DNA of 64,000 nt from Pelistega sp. (GTDB lineage Bacteria; Pseudomonadota; Gammaproteobacteria; Burkholderiales; Burkholderiaceae_B). How positions within the stretch are numbered: the first letter of the stretch is position 1; the number at the start of each line of letters is the position of its first letter. A program made the translations under genes and the position numbers. Below are positions 30,219 through 39,687 of this stretch, piece by piece. The notes beneath the pieces were generated by a model. The model was not told where the DNA came from. It saw only the letters and a program-made list of their open reading frames with translations, and made no database searches. The stretch is taken from positions 124,001 through 188,000 of the forward strand of contig JAUNUI010000001.1 of the NCBI GenBank assembly GCA_030538255.1, written 5' to 3'.

Positions 30219-30380
30219 GAAACATTTCCTTATTAGAAACACAGGTAATAGCGAATTCGCTCGTAACATTCAAGCGGAGTGTATAAGCCAAGAACGAGAA
30301 GAACAATACCAGCAATGCAGGCAAACTTGACCGAAGCCAAGGTGCGCAGGTACATGGATCCATTCAATCAAGAACTTCGG
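30217..30380 (+). pseudogene. Decayed fragment duplicating the 3' part of the next gene
   Basis: The sequence matches 30987-31150, the last quarter of the downstream membrane-protein gene, but with frameshifts and stops. Shared stretches include CATTTCCTTATT, AACTTGACCGAAGCCAAGG and GGATCCATTCAA. It begins at the vgrG stop codon itself and fades after CATTCAATCAAGAA. This is the tail of a former extra copy, deleted down to its 3' end. Confidence 0.85.
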
Positions 30381-30467
30381 TTTTTATAAAACTATTACTA
30401 AGCTTCTTAAGGCTATCGTTTAATTCTTAAGATTGTCGTTTAAATAAAATATCTAATTTGATTTTAT

Positions 30468-31205
30468 ATGTTTTTAAGAATAAATTTTTTTTATATTGAT
30501 TCGAGGTTTTTTAGCATCACGGTGCTGCTAGGTTTTAGTTTTCTTTTGCTCTATATGGGGCTGGTAATATACTTTGGCTCTTGGTATCCGTCTGCATTTG
30601 ATGCATTCACCTCAATCTTGTTAATATTTGTTAACGTTTTTATTATTTGCCCAACATTCATCCTGTGTTATTTGTTTTTTGCCGATAAGAAAAGAATAAA
30701 ATTAATTCTACAACATGGTGTTAAAGTGCCAGCTAAAGCAATCTCTTGCGAGTTCACGGCTTTCTTGTCCGATGGAGGAGAGCGATATGTATGTCTTTTT
30801 CTCTTTAAAAATCAAGAAGGTAAGTTTATTAAGCAAAGCTGGGTGCGTGACATCCTACCCACAATGATGGAGCAAAAAAGTCGAAATAGACAACACGCGA
30901 GTAGTTCTTGTACCTATCCACAGAACTTGTTTTTACGATACCCAGAAATTGATGAAGAATTTGAGCTTCTCTATATCCCGAATCATGAGAAGCATTTCCT
31001 TATTTTAAATACAGGCAATAGCGAGTTTGCGAGCAATATTCAAGCTGAGCGCTTAAACCAAGAACGAGAAGACCAATACAAGCAATTGCAGACAAACTTG
31101 ACCGAAGCCAAGGTGCGCATGGATCTGGATCCATTCAACCAAGAGTATCAAGATAAATATCATCAAGCAGAGCGAGATTTAGCGCGGTTTGATCGCGTCA
31201 AATAA
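30468..31205 (+). CDS. Two-TM membrane protein downstream of vgrG, putative immunity protein
   Basis: 245 residues, A+T-rich. Two hydrophobic segments near the N-terminus (ITVLLGFSFLLLYMGLVIYF and LLIFVNVFIICPTFILCYLF) are followed by a soluble domain of about 130 residues and a charged helical tail (RLNQEREDQYKQLQTNLTEA...) likely to be a coiled coil. I do not recognise a named family with certainty; the beta-rich centre could be a DUF3592-like fold. A fragment of a second copy lies between it and vgrG, so copies of this gene have been gained and lost here. That behaviour and the membrane topology fit immunity against a T6SS effector; no effector gene is present beside it. Confidence 0.55.
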   Translation: MFLRINFFYIDSRFFSITVLLGFSFLLLYMGLVIYFGSWYPSAFDAFTSILLIFVNVFIICPTFILCYLFFADKKRIKLILQHGVKVPAKAISCEFTAFLSDGGERYVCLFLFKNQEGKFIKQSWVRDILPTMMEQKSRNRQHASSSCTYPQNLFLRYPEIDEEFELLYIPNHEKHFLILNTGNSEFASNIQAERLNQEREDQYKQLQTNLTEAKVRMDLDPFNQEYQDKYHQAERDLARFDRVK

Positions 31206-31261
31206 GCCATAATCCAATACCTTACCTTATTACTCGGTCTTTGGATAATAAAGTCTCCTTA

Positions 31262-31303
31262 TTGATTTTTGTCATAAAGAAAGACCCTATTAACATGTAG
31301 ACT
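31262..31303 (+). promoter_or_regulatory. Possible FNR-type promoter of ttrBCA
   Basis: TTGATTTTTGTCAT (31262-31275) matches 8 of 10 bases of the FNR box TTGAT-N4-ATCAA. A -10-like TAGACT is at 31298-31303; a start near 31310 would centre the box at -41.5, the class II FNR position. The ttr operon of Salmonella is FNR-dependent; here the site is an inference. Confidence 0.45.
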
Positions 31304-31384
31304 TTAAGTTGTATATTACTTTTAGAAATATATTAATTCATAAATGTAATGTGTTTACTATACATGACGAGATGGGGTGTATGA

Positions 31385-32152
31385 ATGAATAAGTGTAGAC
31401 AACAAGAACATTTGCAGCCAGGCAAGCGAGGCTTCTTAAAGCAGATGCTTGGGCTAAGTGCCGCGGCAACAGTCATACCGATCGTGCCTGTGCAAGCTGC
31501 AATTAATCAACAGCCACCAAGGCGCCCTGGTATGGAGGGTAAGCGCTTTGGCATGTTTATTGATTTGCGCAAATGCATTGGCTGCCAGGCCTGTACGGTT
31601 GGCTGTTCAATGGAAAACCAGCCGCCAATCGGCCAATTCCGTACCACCGTGTTGCAATACGAAGTTGAAAAATATGATGACGGCTTGCCGGCCATGTTCA
31701 ACTTGCCACGTTTATGTAATCACTGCGACAACCCTCCGTGCGTACCCGTCTGTCCTGTACAAGCCACGTTCCAACGCGAGGATGGTGTAGTTTTGGTGGA
31801 TGGTGAACGCTGTGTGGGCTGTGGCTACTGTGTGCAAGCCTGTCCTTACGATGCGCGCTTTATCAATAAACAAACCCAGACAGCAGATAAATGCACCTTC
31901 TGTGAGCACCGTCTAGAAGTTGGCTTGTTGCCCGCTTGCGTTGAGACTTGTGTCGGTGGGGCGCGTTTGATCGGTGATTTGAATGAACCGACTAGCCTAA
32001 TCAATCAACGACTCGAAGAAAATCGCGGTGAAGTGAAAGTCTTGAAACCGGATATGGGTACGACACCCCGCGTCTTCTATGTTGGCTTGCCTGATGAGTT
32101 TATTGACGGTATTGATGGTCAAGCTAGTGTGCGTCTCGTGGCTGAGGTGTAG
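31385..32152 (+). CDS. ttrB: Tetrathionate reductase iron-sulfur subunit TtrB
   Basis: 255 residues. It carries electrons between TtrC and TtrA by four [4Fe-4S] clusters. Cys groups: CIGCQACTVGC, CNHCDNPPCVPVCP, CVGCGYCVQACPYD and the C..C.......C of DKCTFCEHRLEVGLLPAC. The N-terminus PGKRGFLKQMLGLSAAATVI is a Tat-like signal with Lys-Arg in place of Arg-Arg; Salmonella TtrB is the known case of this same substitution. The gene is first of a tight B-C-A operon (8-base gap to ttrC), as in Salmonella. TtrB is expected on the periplasmic face of the membrane. Confidence 0.9.
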   Translation: MNKCRQQEHLQPGKRGFLKQMLGLSAAATVIPIVPVQAAINQQPPRRPGMEGKRFGMFIDLRKCIGCQACTVGCSMENQPPIGQFRTTVLQYEVEKYDDGLPAMFNLPRLCNHCDNPPCVPVCPVQATFQREDGVVLVDGERCVGCGYCVQACPYDARFINKQTQTADKCTFCEHRLEVGLLPACVETCVGGARLIGDLNEPTSLINQRLEENRGEVKVLKPDMGTTPRVFYVGLPDEFIDGIDGQASVRLVAEV

Positions 32153-32160
32153 GAGGAATC

Positions 32161-33219
32161 ATGCAAATTATTGAAATTTTAACGCCATCCTATGATGCCG
32201 CATGGTTACCATGGGCCGTACAGTATTTCTTCTTAATTGGTATGGCCGCAACCATAGCCATCACGGCAGGTGTGTTGGCTTTCTCTTCTGATGGCTCAGC
32301 CGCTCGTCGTCTCTTGCCATCCGCAGTGACTGTACTCTTAGTAAGCGGCATTGCGGCACCGATTGCTTTACTAGCGGACTTACATCAACCAGGTCGATTC
32401 TGGCATTTCTATGCACACTTTACCCCTTGGTCTTGGATGTCCATTGGTGCGGTTCTGATCCCCATCTTTATCACCTTAGCCCTCTTATTTAGCTTGTTTT
32501 GGTGGATGCGCAAAGACGGTGCTATGCGTTTACTTGGCATCTTGTTAATTCTGTCAGGCCTATCCATCTTGCTGTATACCGGCTCTGAAGTGATGGTGAT
32601 TCGTGCCCGTCCTTTATGGAATACCGTGTTCTTACCAATTAATTTTGCCTTAACAGGGTGGTTGGCGGCCTTAGGAGCCATGCTCTTTGTGGCGCGTTGG
32701 TTACCTGGTGGTTTAGCGCAGTATCCAACTGCTTTATGGCGTCGCCTATCCCTATTCGCAGTCTTGCTCTTAGCTATCTGTGCGATTGCTTGGGTAGTCG
32801 TGGGCACGATGGGTAAAGATCCTTCGTATCCTGCGGCAGTAGAAATCTTTACAAGCTATCCCGCATGGCGTCTAAGTCTGTATGGCTCTTTAGCTTTGGG
32901 TGCTTTTATTGTGATTTGCCTCAACGTAGGTGCGCAACGATATCGTCATGGCTTTTATTCTTTGTTATGTAGTGTGGTGATGATGGTAGCTGCTTGGGTG
33001 TTCCGTTGGATTGTCTTAATGAGCATCCAAAGTGTACCGAAGTATGGGGCAGGTTTATATCTACATGAGATGCCTCTTGGCTCTGATGGCTTACTGGGCA
33101 TGATTAGTGTCTTTGGGCTCTGTATTGCCTTATTAGCTATCGTTACCTGGTTCTTCGGCCGTTACCCCTCAAGTGCTGATTTTCAGCCTAAAGCTTATGC
33201 GGCAAATGCCACTCTATAG
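32161..33219 (+). CDS. ttrC: Tetrathionate reductase membrane subunit TtrC (NrfD/PsrC family)
   Basis: 352 residues with about nine hydrophobic segments, as in NrfD/PsrC quinol-oxidising anchors. The first helices include QYFFLIGMAATIAITAGVLA, and the conserved LADLHQPGRFWHFYAHFTPW region shows the family's Asp and His at the quinol site. It takes electrons from menaquinol or ubiquinol and passes them to TtrB. A ribosome site AGGAGGA (about 32151) lies at the end of ttrB. Assignment as TtrC rather than another NrfD relative rests on the ttrB and ttrA neighbours. Confidence 0.88.
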   Translation: MQIIEILTPSYDAAWLPWAVQYFFLIGMAATIAITAGVLAFSSDGSAARRLLPSAVTVLLVSGIAAPIALLADLHQPGRFWHFYAHFTPWSWMSIGAVLIPIFITLALLFSLFWWMRKDGAMRLLGILLILSGLSILLYTGSEVMVIRARPLWNTVFLPINFALTGWLAALGAMLFVARWLPGGLAQYPTALWRRLSLFAVLLLAICAIAWVVVGTMGKDPSYPAAVEIFTSYPAWRLSLYGSLALGAFIVICLNVGAQRYRHGFYSLLCSVVMMVAAWVFRWIVLMSIQSVPKYGAGLYLHEMPLGSDGLLGMISVFGLCIALLAIVTWFFGRYPSSADFQPKAYAANATL

Positions 33220-33240
33220 AATGAATGTGTAGGAAGTATT

Positions 33241-36200
33241 ATGAAAGATAAACCTGATAATAGTCGTCGTAAATTACTTAAACATGGTACGGTTGCCGCG
33301 GGTGGTATTGCGGCTTTTGCCGCAGGCTATAGTGACACTCTAGGCAAAGCAGTTAAGGGTCTGACCACGGGCTCTGCCGGCGAAGTGCCGAAACACGCGG
33401 TGCGTGGTAATTCCTTAACGCCAGAATTTATGATTGATCCTGTTACTAAGGAACTCAAGCAACAAGCAGGGCAAGTCGTGAGTCCTTCATCCTGTCTGGG
33501 TTGCTGGACCCAATGTGGTATTCGCGTGCGGGTTGACCAAGCGAGTAATACAATTTTGCGTATCTCAGGTAATCCCTATCACCCCTTAGCGACCACGGCT
33601 GCTTCGCCGATGGATGTGCCAGTACGTCAAGTGTATAGTACGCTAGGTCTAGAGGGAGGTTATGATGGTCGCGCCACGTCTTGTGCACGAGGCACCTCAA
33701 TGCAATTGCAAGCACAGAACCCTTATCGTGTCTTAGGTCCACTCAAGCGTGTGGGTAAGCGAGGTGAAGGCAAGTGGCAGCGAATTAGTTTTGAACAACT
33801 GGTAGAAGAAATCTGTGAGGGAGGTGACTTATTCGGCGAAGGACATGTCGATGGTTTACGCGCTATTTATGATCGTGAAACCTTAATCGATGCGCAAAAC
33901 CCAGAATATGGTCCACTCTCGAATCAACTCTTATTCACTGAGTCGGCGAATGAAGGTCGGACTGGCTTAATTCGTCGCTTTGTGCAGCAATCCTTCGGTA
34001 GTGTGAATTGGGGTAATCATGGTGCATACTGTGGTCAGTCGTTCCGTGTGGGTGCGGGTATGGCCCTCGGTGATGTACGTGCTATGCCACATGGTAAACC
34101 TGACTGGACCAATGCTTTATTTGGCCTGTTTATTGGGGCGGCGCCTGCGCAATCGGGCAACCCATTCCAACGCCAAGGACGTGAATTATCTGAGGCTCGT
34201 TCACGTAAAGAAAACCCATTTCGTTATGTGGTGGTGTCCCCGATTCTTCCAACCTCATCGAGCTTGGCGTCGGGCTCAGGTAACCGTTGGATGGCGGTGA
34301 AACCAGCCACTGACTTGGCTCTGGTCATGGGTTTAATCCGCTGGATTATTGAGAACCAAACTTATGACCGAAAGTTCCTCGCGCAACCTGGCCCAGCGGC
34401 CATGCAAGCAGCAGGTGAAGCGGCATACTCGAATGCCACCCACTTATTGATTAATGATCCCGAGCATCCACGTTATGGTACATTCTTGCGGGGAGCGGAT
34501 ATGACGTGGCCAATGCCTGAAGCGCCTGAAGTGGCAGAAGGCGAAGCGCCTAAAGCGGATGCAAAGAAACCTGAAGATGTGTATGTGGTGCAATTAGCCG
34601 ATGGTAGCTTTGCACCACATACCGTGGTGTCTGAGGCACAGCTATTCGTGGACGGTGAAATTCAAGTCCCTGGCTTAGGTGAGGCACCGATTAAAGTCTG
34701 TACCTCATTGAGTAAGTTGCGCCTTGAAGCCGAGAAGAAGTCCTATGAAGAATATAGTGAAATCTGTGGTATTTCAGTCGCGGATATGCAAGGACTCGCG
34801 CAAGAGTTCAGCAGTTTTGGTAAGCGCGCTGTTGCCGATGCGCACGGCGGCACCATGAACGGCTCGGGCTTTTACACAGCGTACGCTATTTCAATGTTAA
34901 ATAATTTAGTGGGTAACCTTAATGTGAAGGGTGGACTGGTTCTGGATGCGGGTCCATTCGGTCCTTTCGGCCCTGGCCCTCGTTACGACTTCCGCTTTAA
35001 GGGGCAAAAGCCACCGCAAGGTATCGCTTTATCGCGTAGTGGTAAGCCGTATGAGTCTAGTAGCGAATTTAAGCGCAAGAAAGAAGCGGGTGAGAACCCA
35101 TACCCCGCCAGAGCGCCTTGGTACCCACTGGCCACGGGGGCTATTACCTCGGAAATGCTAGCCTCAGGGATTGCGGGTTATCCGTATAAGGTTAAAGTAT
35201 GGTTGAATCATATGAGCAACTTTATGTATGCGATTAATGGTTTTCGTAATACCTTACAAGAGGATGTTAAGGATCCAAAAAAACTGCCCTTAATTGTGGC
35301 GATTAACCCATTTATTAATGAGACCGCTGCACTTGCCGATTATATCGTCCCTGATACGGTGACCTATGAGAGCTGGGGGGTATCCGCTCCTTGGGCGGAC
35401 GTGATTGCGAAATCATCCACCATTCGTTGGCCGGTTCTGGAGCCCCGTGTTGAGAAGAATGCGGAAGGTGAGGTGATTAACTTAGAAACCTTCTTAATCG
35501 CTGTGGCTAAGCGACTTGAGATGCCAGGATTTGGTGAGAATGCGATTGGTATTGCCAAGACTGAAGAGCGCCTACCACTGAATACTGCAGCAGACTTCTA
35601 TCTGCGGGGTATGGCGAATATTGCTTTTGCCCAGGGACGTCCAGTGGGCGATGCTTCCGATGATGATTTAGTCTTAACTGGGGTGAACAAGTATACAGAG
35701 CTGATTCAAGACAAGGTGAATGCCCAAGAGTGGCGTAAAGTGGCTATGGTGATGAGTCGCGGTGGTCGTTTTGATGAGGTGAAAGATGCCTGGAACGAGG
35801 CAACGGGTCAACTGAAGAACGCACATAAGAACGTATTATCCATATGGGATGAGGGCTTGGCCAAGACCCGTCACTCGATGACGGGTGAGCGCTTTAGTGG
35901 TTGCCCAAGCTGGTATCCAACGCGTTTGGCCGATGGTTCAGATATGCGCGAAGTCTTTAAGGCTGAGGAGTACCCATTTCTTATGACATCGTACAAATCT
36001 AACTTGATGAGTTCGATGTCAATTGGTGTGGATCGCTTGCGTCAAGTTCACCCTCATAACCCGATTTCCGTTAACCGTAAAGATGCCGCTAAATTGGATA
36101 TAAGCAATGGCGAGAGAGTACGTATTGTTTCACCAGGCGGCTCAATTGAAGGTGTGGCTATGATTCGTGACGGCGTGATGCAAGGTGCGGTGGCGATTGA

Positions 36201-36429
36201 ACATGGCTATGGACACCGTGAGTTGGGATCGCGTGAGCACTTTATTGATGGTCAAGGAATGGGAAGCAATCCAGCTTTCGGCGCCGGCGTTAACTTGAAC
36301 GAACTTGGCTTTCAAGACATAACGCGAGGTGAGCATAAGAATGTCTGGGTGGATTGGGGCTCAGGTGGTGTGGTGCGTCAAGGTTTGCCGATTCGATTGG
36401 AGAAGATCTCGGCTTATGGTTCACTATGA
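33241..36429 (+). CDS. ttrA: Tetrathionate reductase catalytic subunit TtrA (molybdopterin)
   Basis: 1062 residues. It reduces tetrathionate to thiosulfate as terminal electron acceptor. Tat signal SRRKLLKHG; the N-terminal Fe-S site is CLGCWTQCGIRVRV plus CARGTS; the Mo-ligand Cys is residue 264 in NHGAYCGQSFRVG. The block KRVGKRGEGKWQRISFEQL is, from memory, nearly identical to Salmonella TtrA, as are ITGERFSGCPVWYP-like (here MTGERFSGCPSWYPTRL) and HGYGHRELG near the C-terminus. An Ala/Glu/Lys-rich insert (about residues 424-445, EAPEVAEGEAPKADAKKPED) is likely a surface loop. Last of the operon; a terminator follows. Confidence 0.93.
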   Translation: MKDKPDNSRRKLLKHGTVAAGGIAAFAAGYSDTLGKAVKGLTTGSAGEVPKHAVRGNSLTPEFMIDPVTKELKQQAGQVVSPSSCLGCWTQCGIRVRVDQASNTILRISGNPYHPLATTAASPMDVPVRQVYSTLGLEGGYDGRATSCARGTSMQLQAQNPYRVLGPLKRVGKRGEGKWQRISFEQLVEEICEGGDLFGEGHVDGLRAIYDRETLIDAQNPEYGPLSNQLLFTESANEGRTGLIRRFVQQSFGSVNWGNHGAYCGQSFRVGAGMALGDVRAMPHGKPDWTNALFGLFIGAAPAQSGNPFQRQGRELSEARSRKENPFRYVVVSPILPTSSSLASGSGNRWMAVKPATDLALVMGLIRWIIENQTYDRKFLAQPGPAAMQAAGEAAYSNATHLLINDPEHPRYGTFLRGADMTWPMPEAPEVAEGEAPKADAKKPEDVYVVQLADGSFAPHTVVSEAQLFVDGEIQVPGLGEAPIKVCTSLSKLRLEAEKKSYEEYSEICGISVADMQGLAQEFSSFGKRAVADAHGGTMNGSGFYTAYAISMLNNLVGNLNVKGGLVLDAGPFGPFGPGPRYDFRFKGQKPPQGIALSRSGKPYESSSEFKRKKEAGENPYPARAPWYPLATGAITSEMLASGIAGYPYKVKVWLNHMSNFMYAINGFRNTLQEDVKDPKKLPLIVAINPFINETAALADYIVPDTVTYESWGVSAPWADVIAKSSTIRWPVLEPRVEKNAEGEVINLETFLIAVAKRLEMPGFGENAIGIAKTEERLPLNTAADFYLRGMANIAFAQGRPVGDASDDDLVLTGVNKYTELIQDKVNAQEWRKVAMVMSRGGRFDEVKDAWNEATGQLKNAHKNVLSIWDEGLAKTRHSMTGERFSGCPSWYPTRLADGSDMREVFKAEEYPFLMTSYKSNLMSSMSIGVDRLRQVHPHNPISVNRKDAAKLDISNGERVRIVSPGGSIEGVAMIRDGVMQGAVAIEHGYGHRELGSREHFIDGQGMGSNPAFGAGVNLNELGFQDITRGEHKNVWVDWGSGGVVRQGLPIRLEKISAYGSL

Positions 36430-36584
36430 TCTTAACGATATTGGCTTGAAAATGGATTAGTGCTTACTCTAGGCTTGGGACTAACTGTAGGAGAAGTTCT
36501 CAGCCAAGGATGGGTTTCAAGTCGATGAGAGATTCCAAGTCAAGAGGAGGCTAATTCTGAAGCTCAAGCACTAGCGTCTGTGTC

Positions 36585-36624
36585 AGACTGGGTGTGTTAA
36601 TCAACATCCCCAGTCTTTTTTTTA
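36585..36624 (+). terminator. Intrinsic terminator of ttrBCA
   Basis: AGACTGGG (36585-36592) pairs with CCCAGTCT (36608-36616) with a small bulge, followed by a run of eight or more T. It lies about 155 bases after the ttrA stop. Confidence 0.8.
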
Positions 36625-36685
36625 TGACAAAAAAAAGTCAGCCCTAACTTCCTCTGAAACACAGTCCGACATCAGTTTATAATAG

Positions 36686-38062
<1,377 letters not shown>

Positions 38063-38076
38063 ATCAGGGCTTGAAT

Positions 38077-38247
38077 ATGCTAAAGCAAGCCCTCTCTGCA
38101 TGGATCAGTCAAGAGGAAGAACGCGACCGCTTGACTCAAGAGGCATTGGCAGATGTTGAAGCAGGTGAGTTGATTGATCATCATGCGATGCAAGTATGGG
38201 CTGATAGTCTTGATACCGATAGTCCATTACCAGTGCCGTACCCATGA
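38077..38247 (+). CDS. Small antitoxin-like protein, 56 residues
   Basis: ATG 38077 has CAGGG 9 bases upstream. The protein starts MLKQALSAWISQEEERDRLT, then QEALADVEAGELIDHHAMQV and WADSLDTDSPLPVPYP. The motif ALADVxAGxxIDHxAVxxWADSLxTDxPLP is one I recall from short CopG/RHH-type or antitoxin-like proteins annotated next to RelE/ParE toxins in Burkholderiales. No toxin frame follows, so it would be an orphan. It is 14 bases from the serS stop and is likely co-transcribed with it. A hairpin terminator follows at 38335-38363. Confidence 0.6.
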   Translation: MLKQALSAWISQEEERDRLTQEALADVEAGELIDHHAMQVWADSLDTDSPLPVPYP

Positions 38248-38334
38248 AACTACAATGTTTCATCGAGGCTTTAAGATTGTTAGTTCTTAAATTGGACATG
38301 GGTTTACTATTTCGCTTGCTCTAGTTAGTAAAAG

Positions 38335-38363
38335 AGGTCGCTTAGAGATAGGCGGCCTTTTTT
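38335..38363 (+). terminator. Intrinsic terminator after the small serS-linked gene
   Basis: AGGTCGC pairs with GCGGCCT (one G-U pair) around TTAGAGATAG, followed by six to seven T. Confidence 0.7.
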
Positions 38364-38665
38364 ATTGAGCCACGAATAAATTCTTTGATAAGCAGAATAG
38401 GTAAGGCTAATAGAAAGCAAATCAAGTAACACTAGCCGCTCACACCACTCATTCTCCTATCAATTCCCTCTATTTCTCATAAAACCACACCACTAAAACT
38501 TGCTGTATTCACATCTCAAGACTAAGTTATATCAACATTTTCAAGGCTAATAGCTGCTGCCGTTGATACTGTAAACAATTAAAAACTTATCATCTGTCAT
38601 GAAGTTGAAATGAATGCAAGATATGATGTAAACGTTTACATCAACATATACCAATCAGGAAACCT
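38364..38665. other. Regulatory spacer upstream of the LacI gene
   Basis: 302 bases without a gene. It is A+T-rich and ends with a perfect operator palindrome (separate entry). The LacI ribosome site CAGGAAA lies about 9 bases before its ATG. Confidence 0.6.
38625..38642 (+). promoter_or_regulatory. Perfect 18-bp LacI-family operator
   Basis: GATGTAAACGTTTACATC is a perfect palindrome with the central CG typical of LacI/GalR operators. It lies 24 bases before the LacI-type ATG, so it likely autoregulates this gene and the ABC operon behind it. Confidence 0.85.
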
Positions 38666-39670
38666 ATGAGTATTGAGAAAATCGCCCGCTTAGCTCAGGT
38701 ATCCACCGCGACAGTTTCACGTGTCTTCAATTCGCCCGATAAGGTGTCCGAGGCGACGCGTGAACGTGTTTTACAAGTAGCGAAAGAGATTTCTCATATC
38801 CCGAATGCAAGTGCGCGTGCCTTGCGCACGAATAAGAGTAAGGTCATTGGTGTGATGGTGCCAACCACCTTAAATCCTGTCTATGCCGAGTACTGTGAAG
38901 GTATTGCTCAGTCAGCTTTTGAGGCGGGCTACTCAACCATGATTCTGAATTCTGCCTACCATATTGAACAGGAAAAAGTGGTTCTGCAAAAACTCTTAGA
39001 GGCGAATGTCGATGGTTTAATCTTAACCGTCTCGAATACGCAGAATCCAGAGACGCAGGAGTTTTTACAGCAACTATCACTCCCATTCGTGTTGGGCTTT
39101 AACTATGATCCGAATTATCCCTGTGTCTCTGTTGATAGTCGACAAGCATTAAATCAATTAGTGGCCTGCTTAGTGAGTGCCGGTCATGAGCATATCACCA
39201 TGGTATGCGGTGAGTTGGCTGTGTCGGATAGGGCACAGCAACGTTATCAAGGCTATTTGGACGCCATTGCGCATAGCCAGAAGAACATTCAAGCACGTCT
39301 TTTAGAGCTGCCTTTTATCGAGTCAGCGAATGAACAAATTCAAGAATATCTGAGAGCGCATCCTGAAACAACAGCGCTCGTCTGCTCCAACGATTTATTG
39401 GCTATTCGTAGCTTACGAGCTGTCCAATCCATGGGCCTTAAAGTGCCACACGATATATCAATTATCGGCTTTGACGGGATTAGCATAGGCCGTGACCTAT
39501 ACCCCAGCCTTAGCTCAATTCAAACCCCGAATACCTTAATGGGTCAGACCTGTTTTTCTTTACTGCATCACGCGATGAGTCATGCCGTTCCCCTCACTGC
39601 GCTTGATACATCCTTATTGCCGTATTCATTCCAACAAGGCGAATGCTGCAATGTTGTTTTACCTCGATAA
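38666..39670 (+). CDS. LacI/GalR family transcriptional regulator
   Basis: 334 residues. The N-terminal HTH is IEKIARLAQVSTATVSRVFN, with the hinge helix NASARALRTNKSKVIGVMVP. The rest is a periplasmic-binding-protein-like effector domain of normal length. The ligand is not readable; by position it is probably a compound carried by the following ABC transporter. Its own start is 24 bases downstream of a perfect CG-centred palindrome, and the stop is 17 bases before the binding-protein start, so they are probably one operon. Confidence 0.93.
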   Translation: MSIEKIARLAQVSTATVSRVFNSPDKVSEATRERVLQVAKEISHIPNASARALRTNKSKVIGVMVPTTLNPVYAEYCEGIAQSAFEAGYSTMILNSAYHIEQEKVVLQKLLEANVDGLILTVSNTQNPETQEFLQQLSLPFVLGFNYDPNYPCVSVDSRQALNQLVACLVSAGHEHITMVCGELAVSDRAQQRYQGYLDAIAHSQKNIQARLLELPFIESANEQIQEYLRAHPETTALVCSNDLLAIRSLRAVQSMGLKVPHDISIIGFDGISIGRDLYPSLSSIQTPNTLMGQTCFSLLHHAMSHAVPLTALDTSLLPYSFQQGECCNVVLPR

Positions 39671-39687
39671 TTAACAAGGAGTTAACC

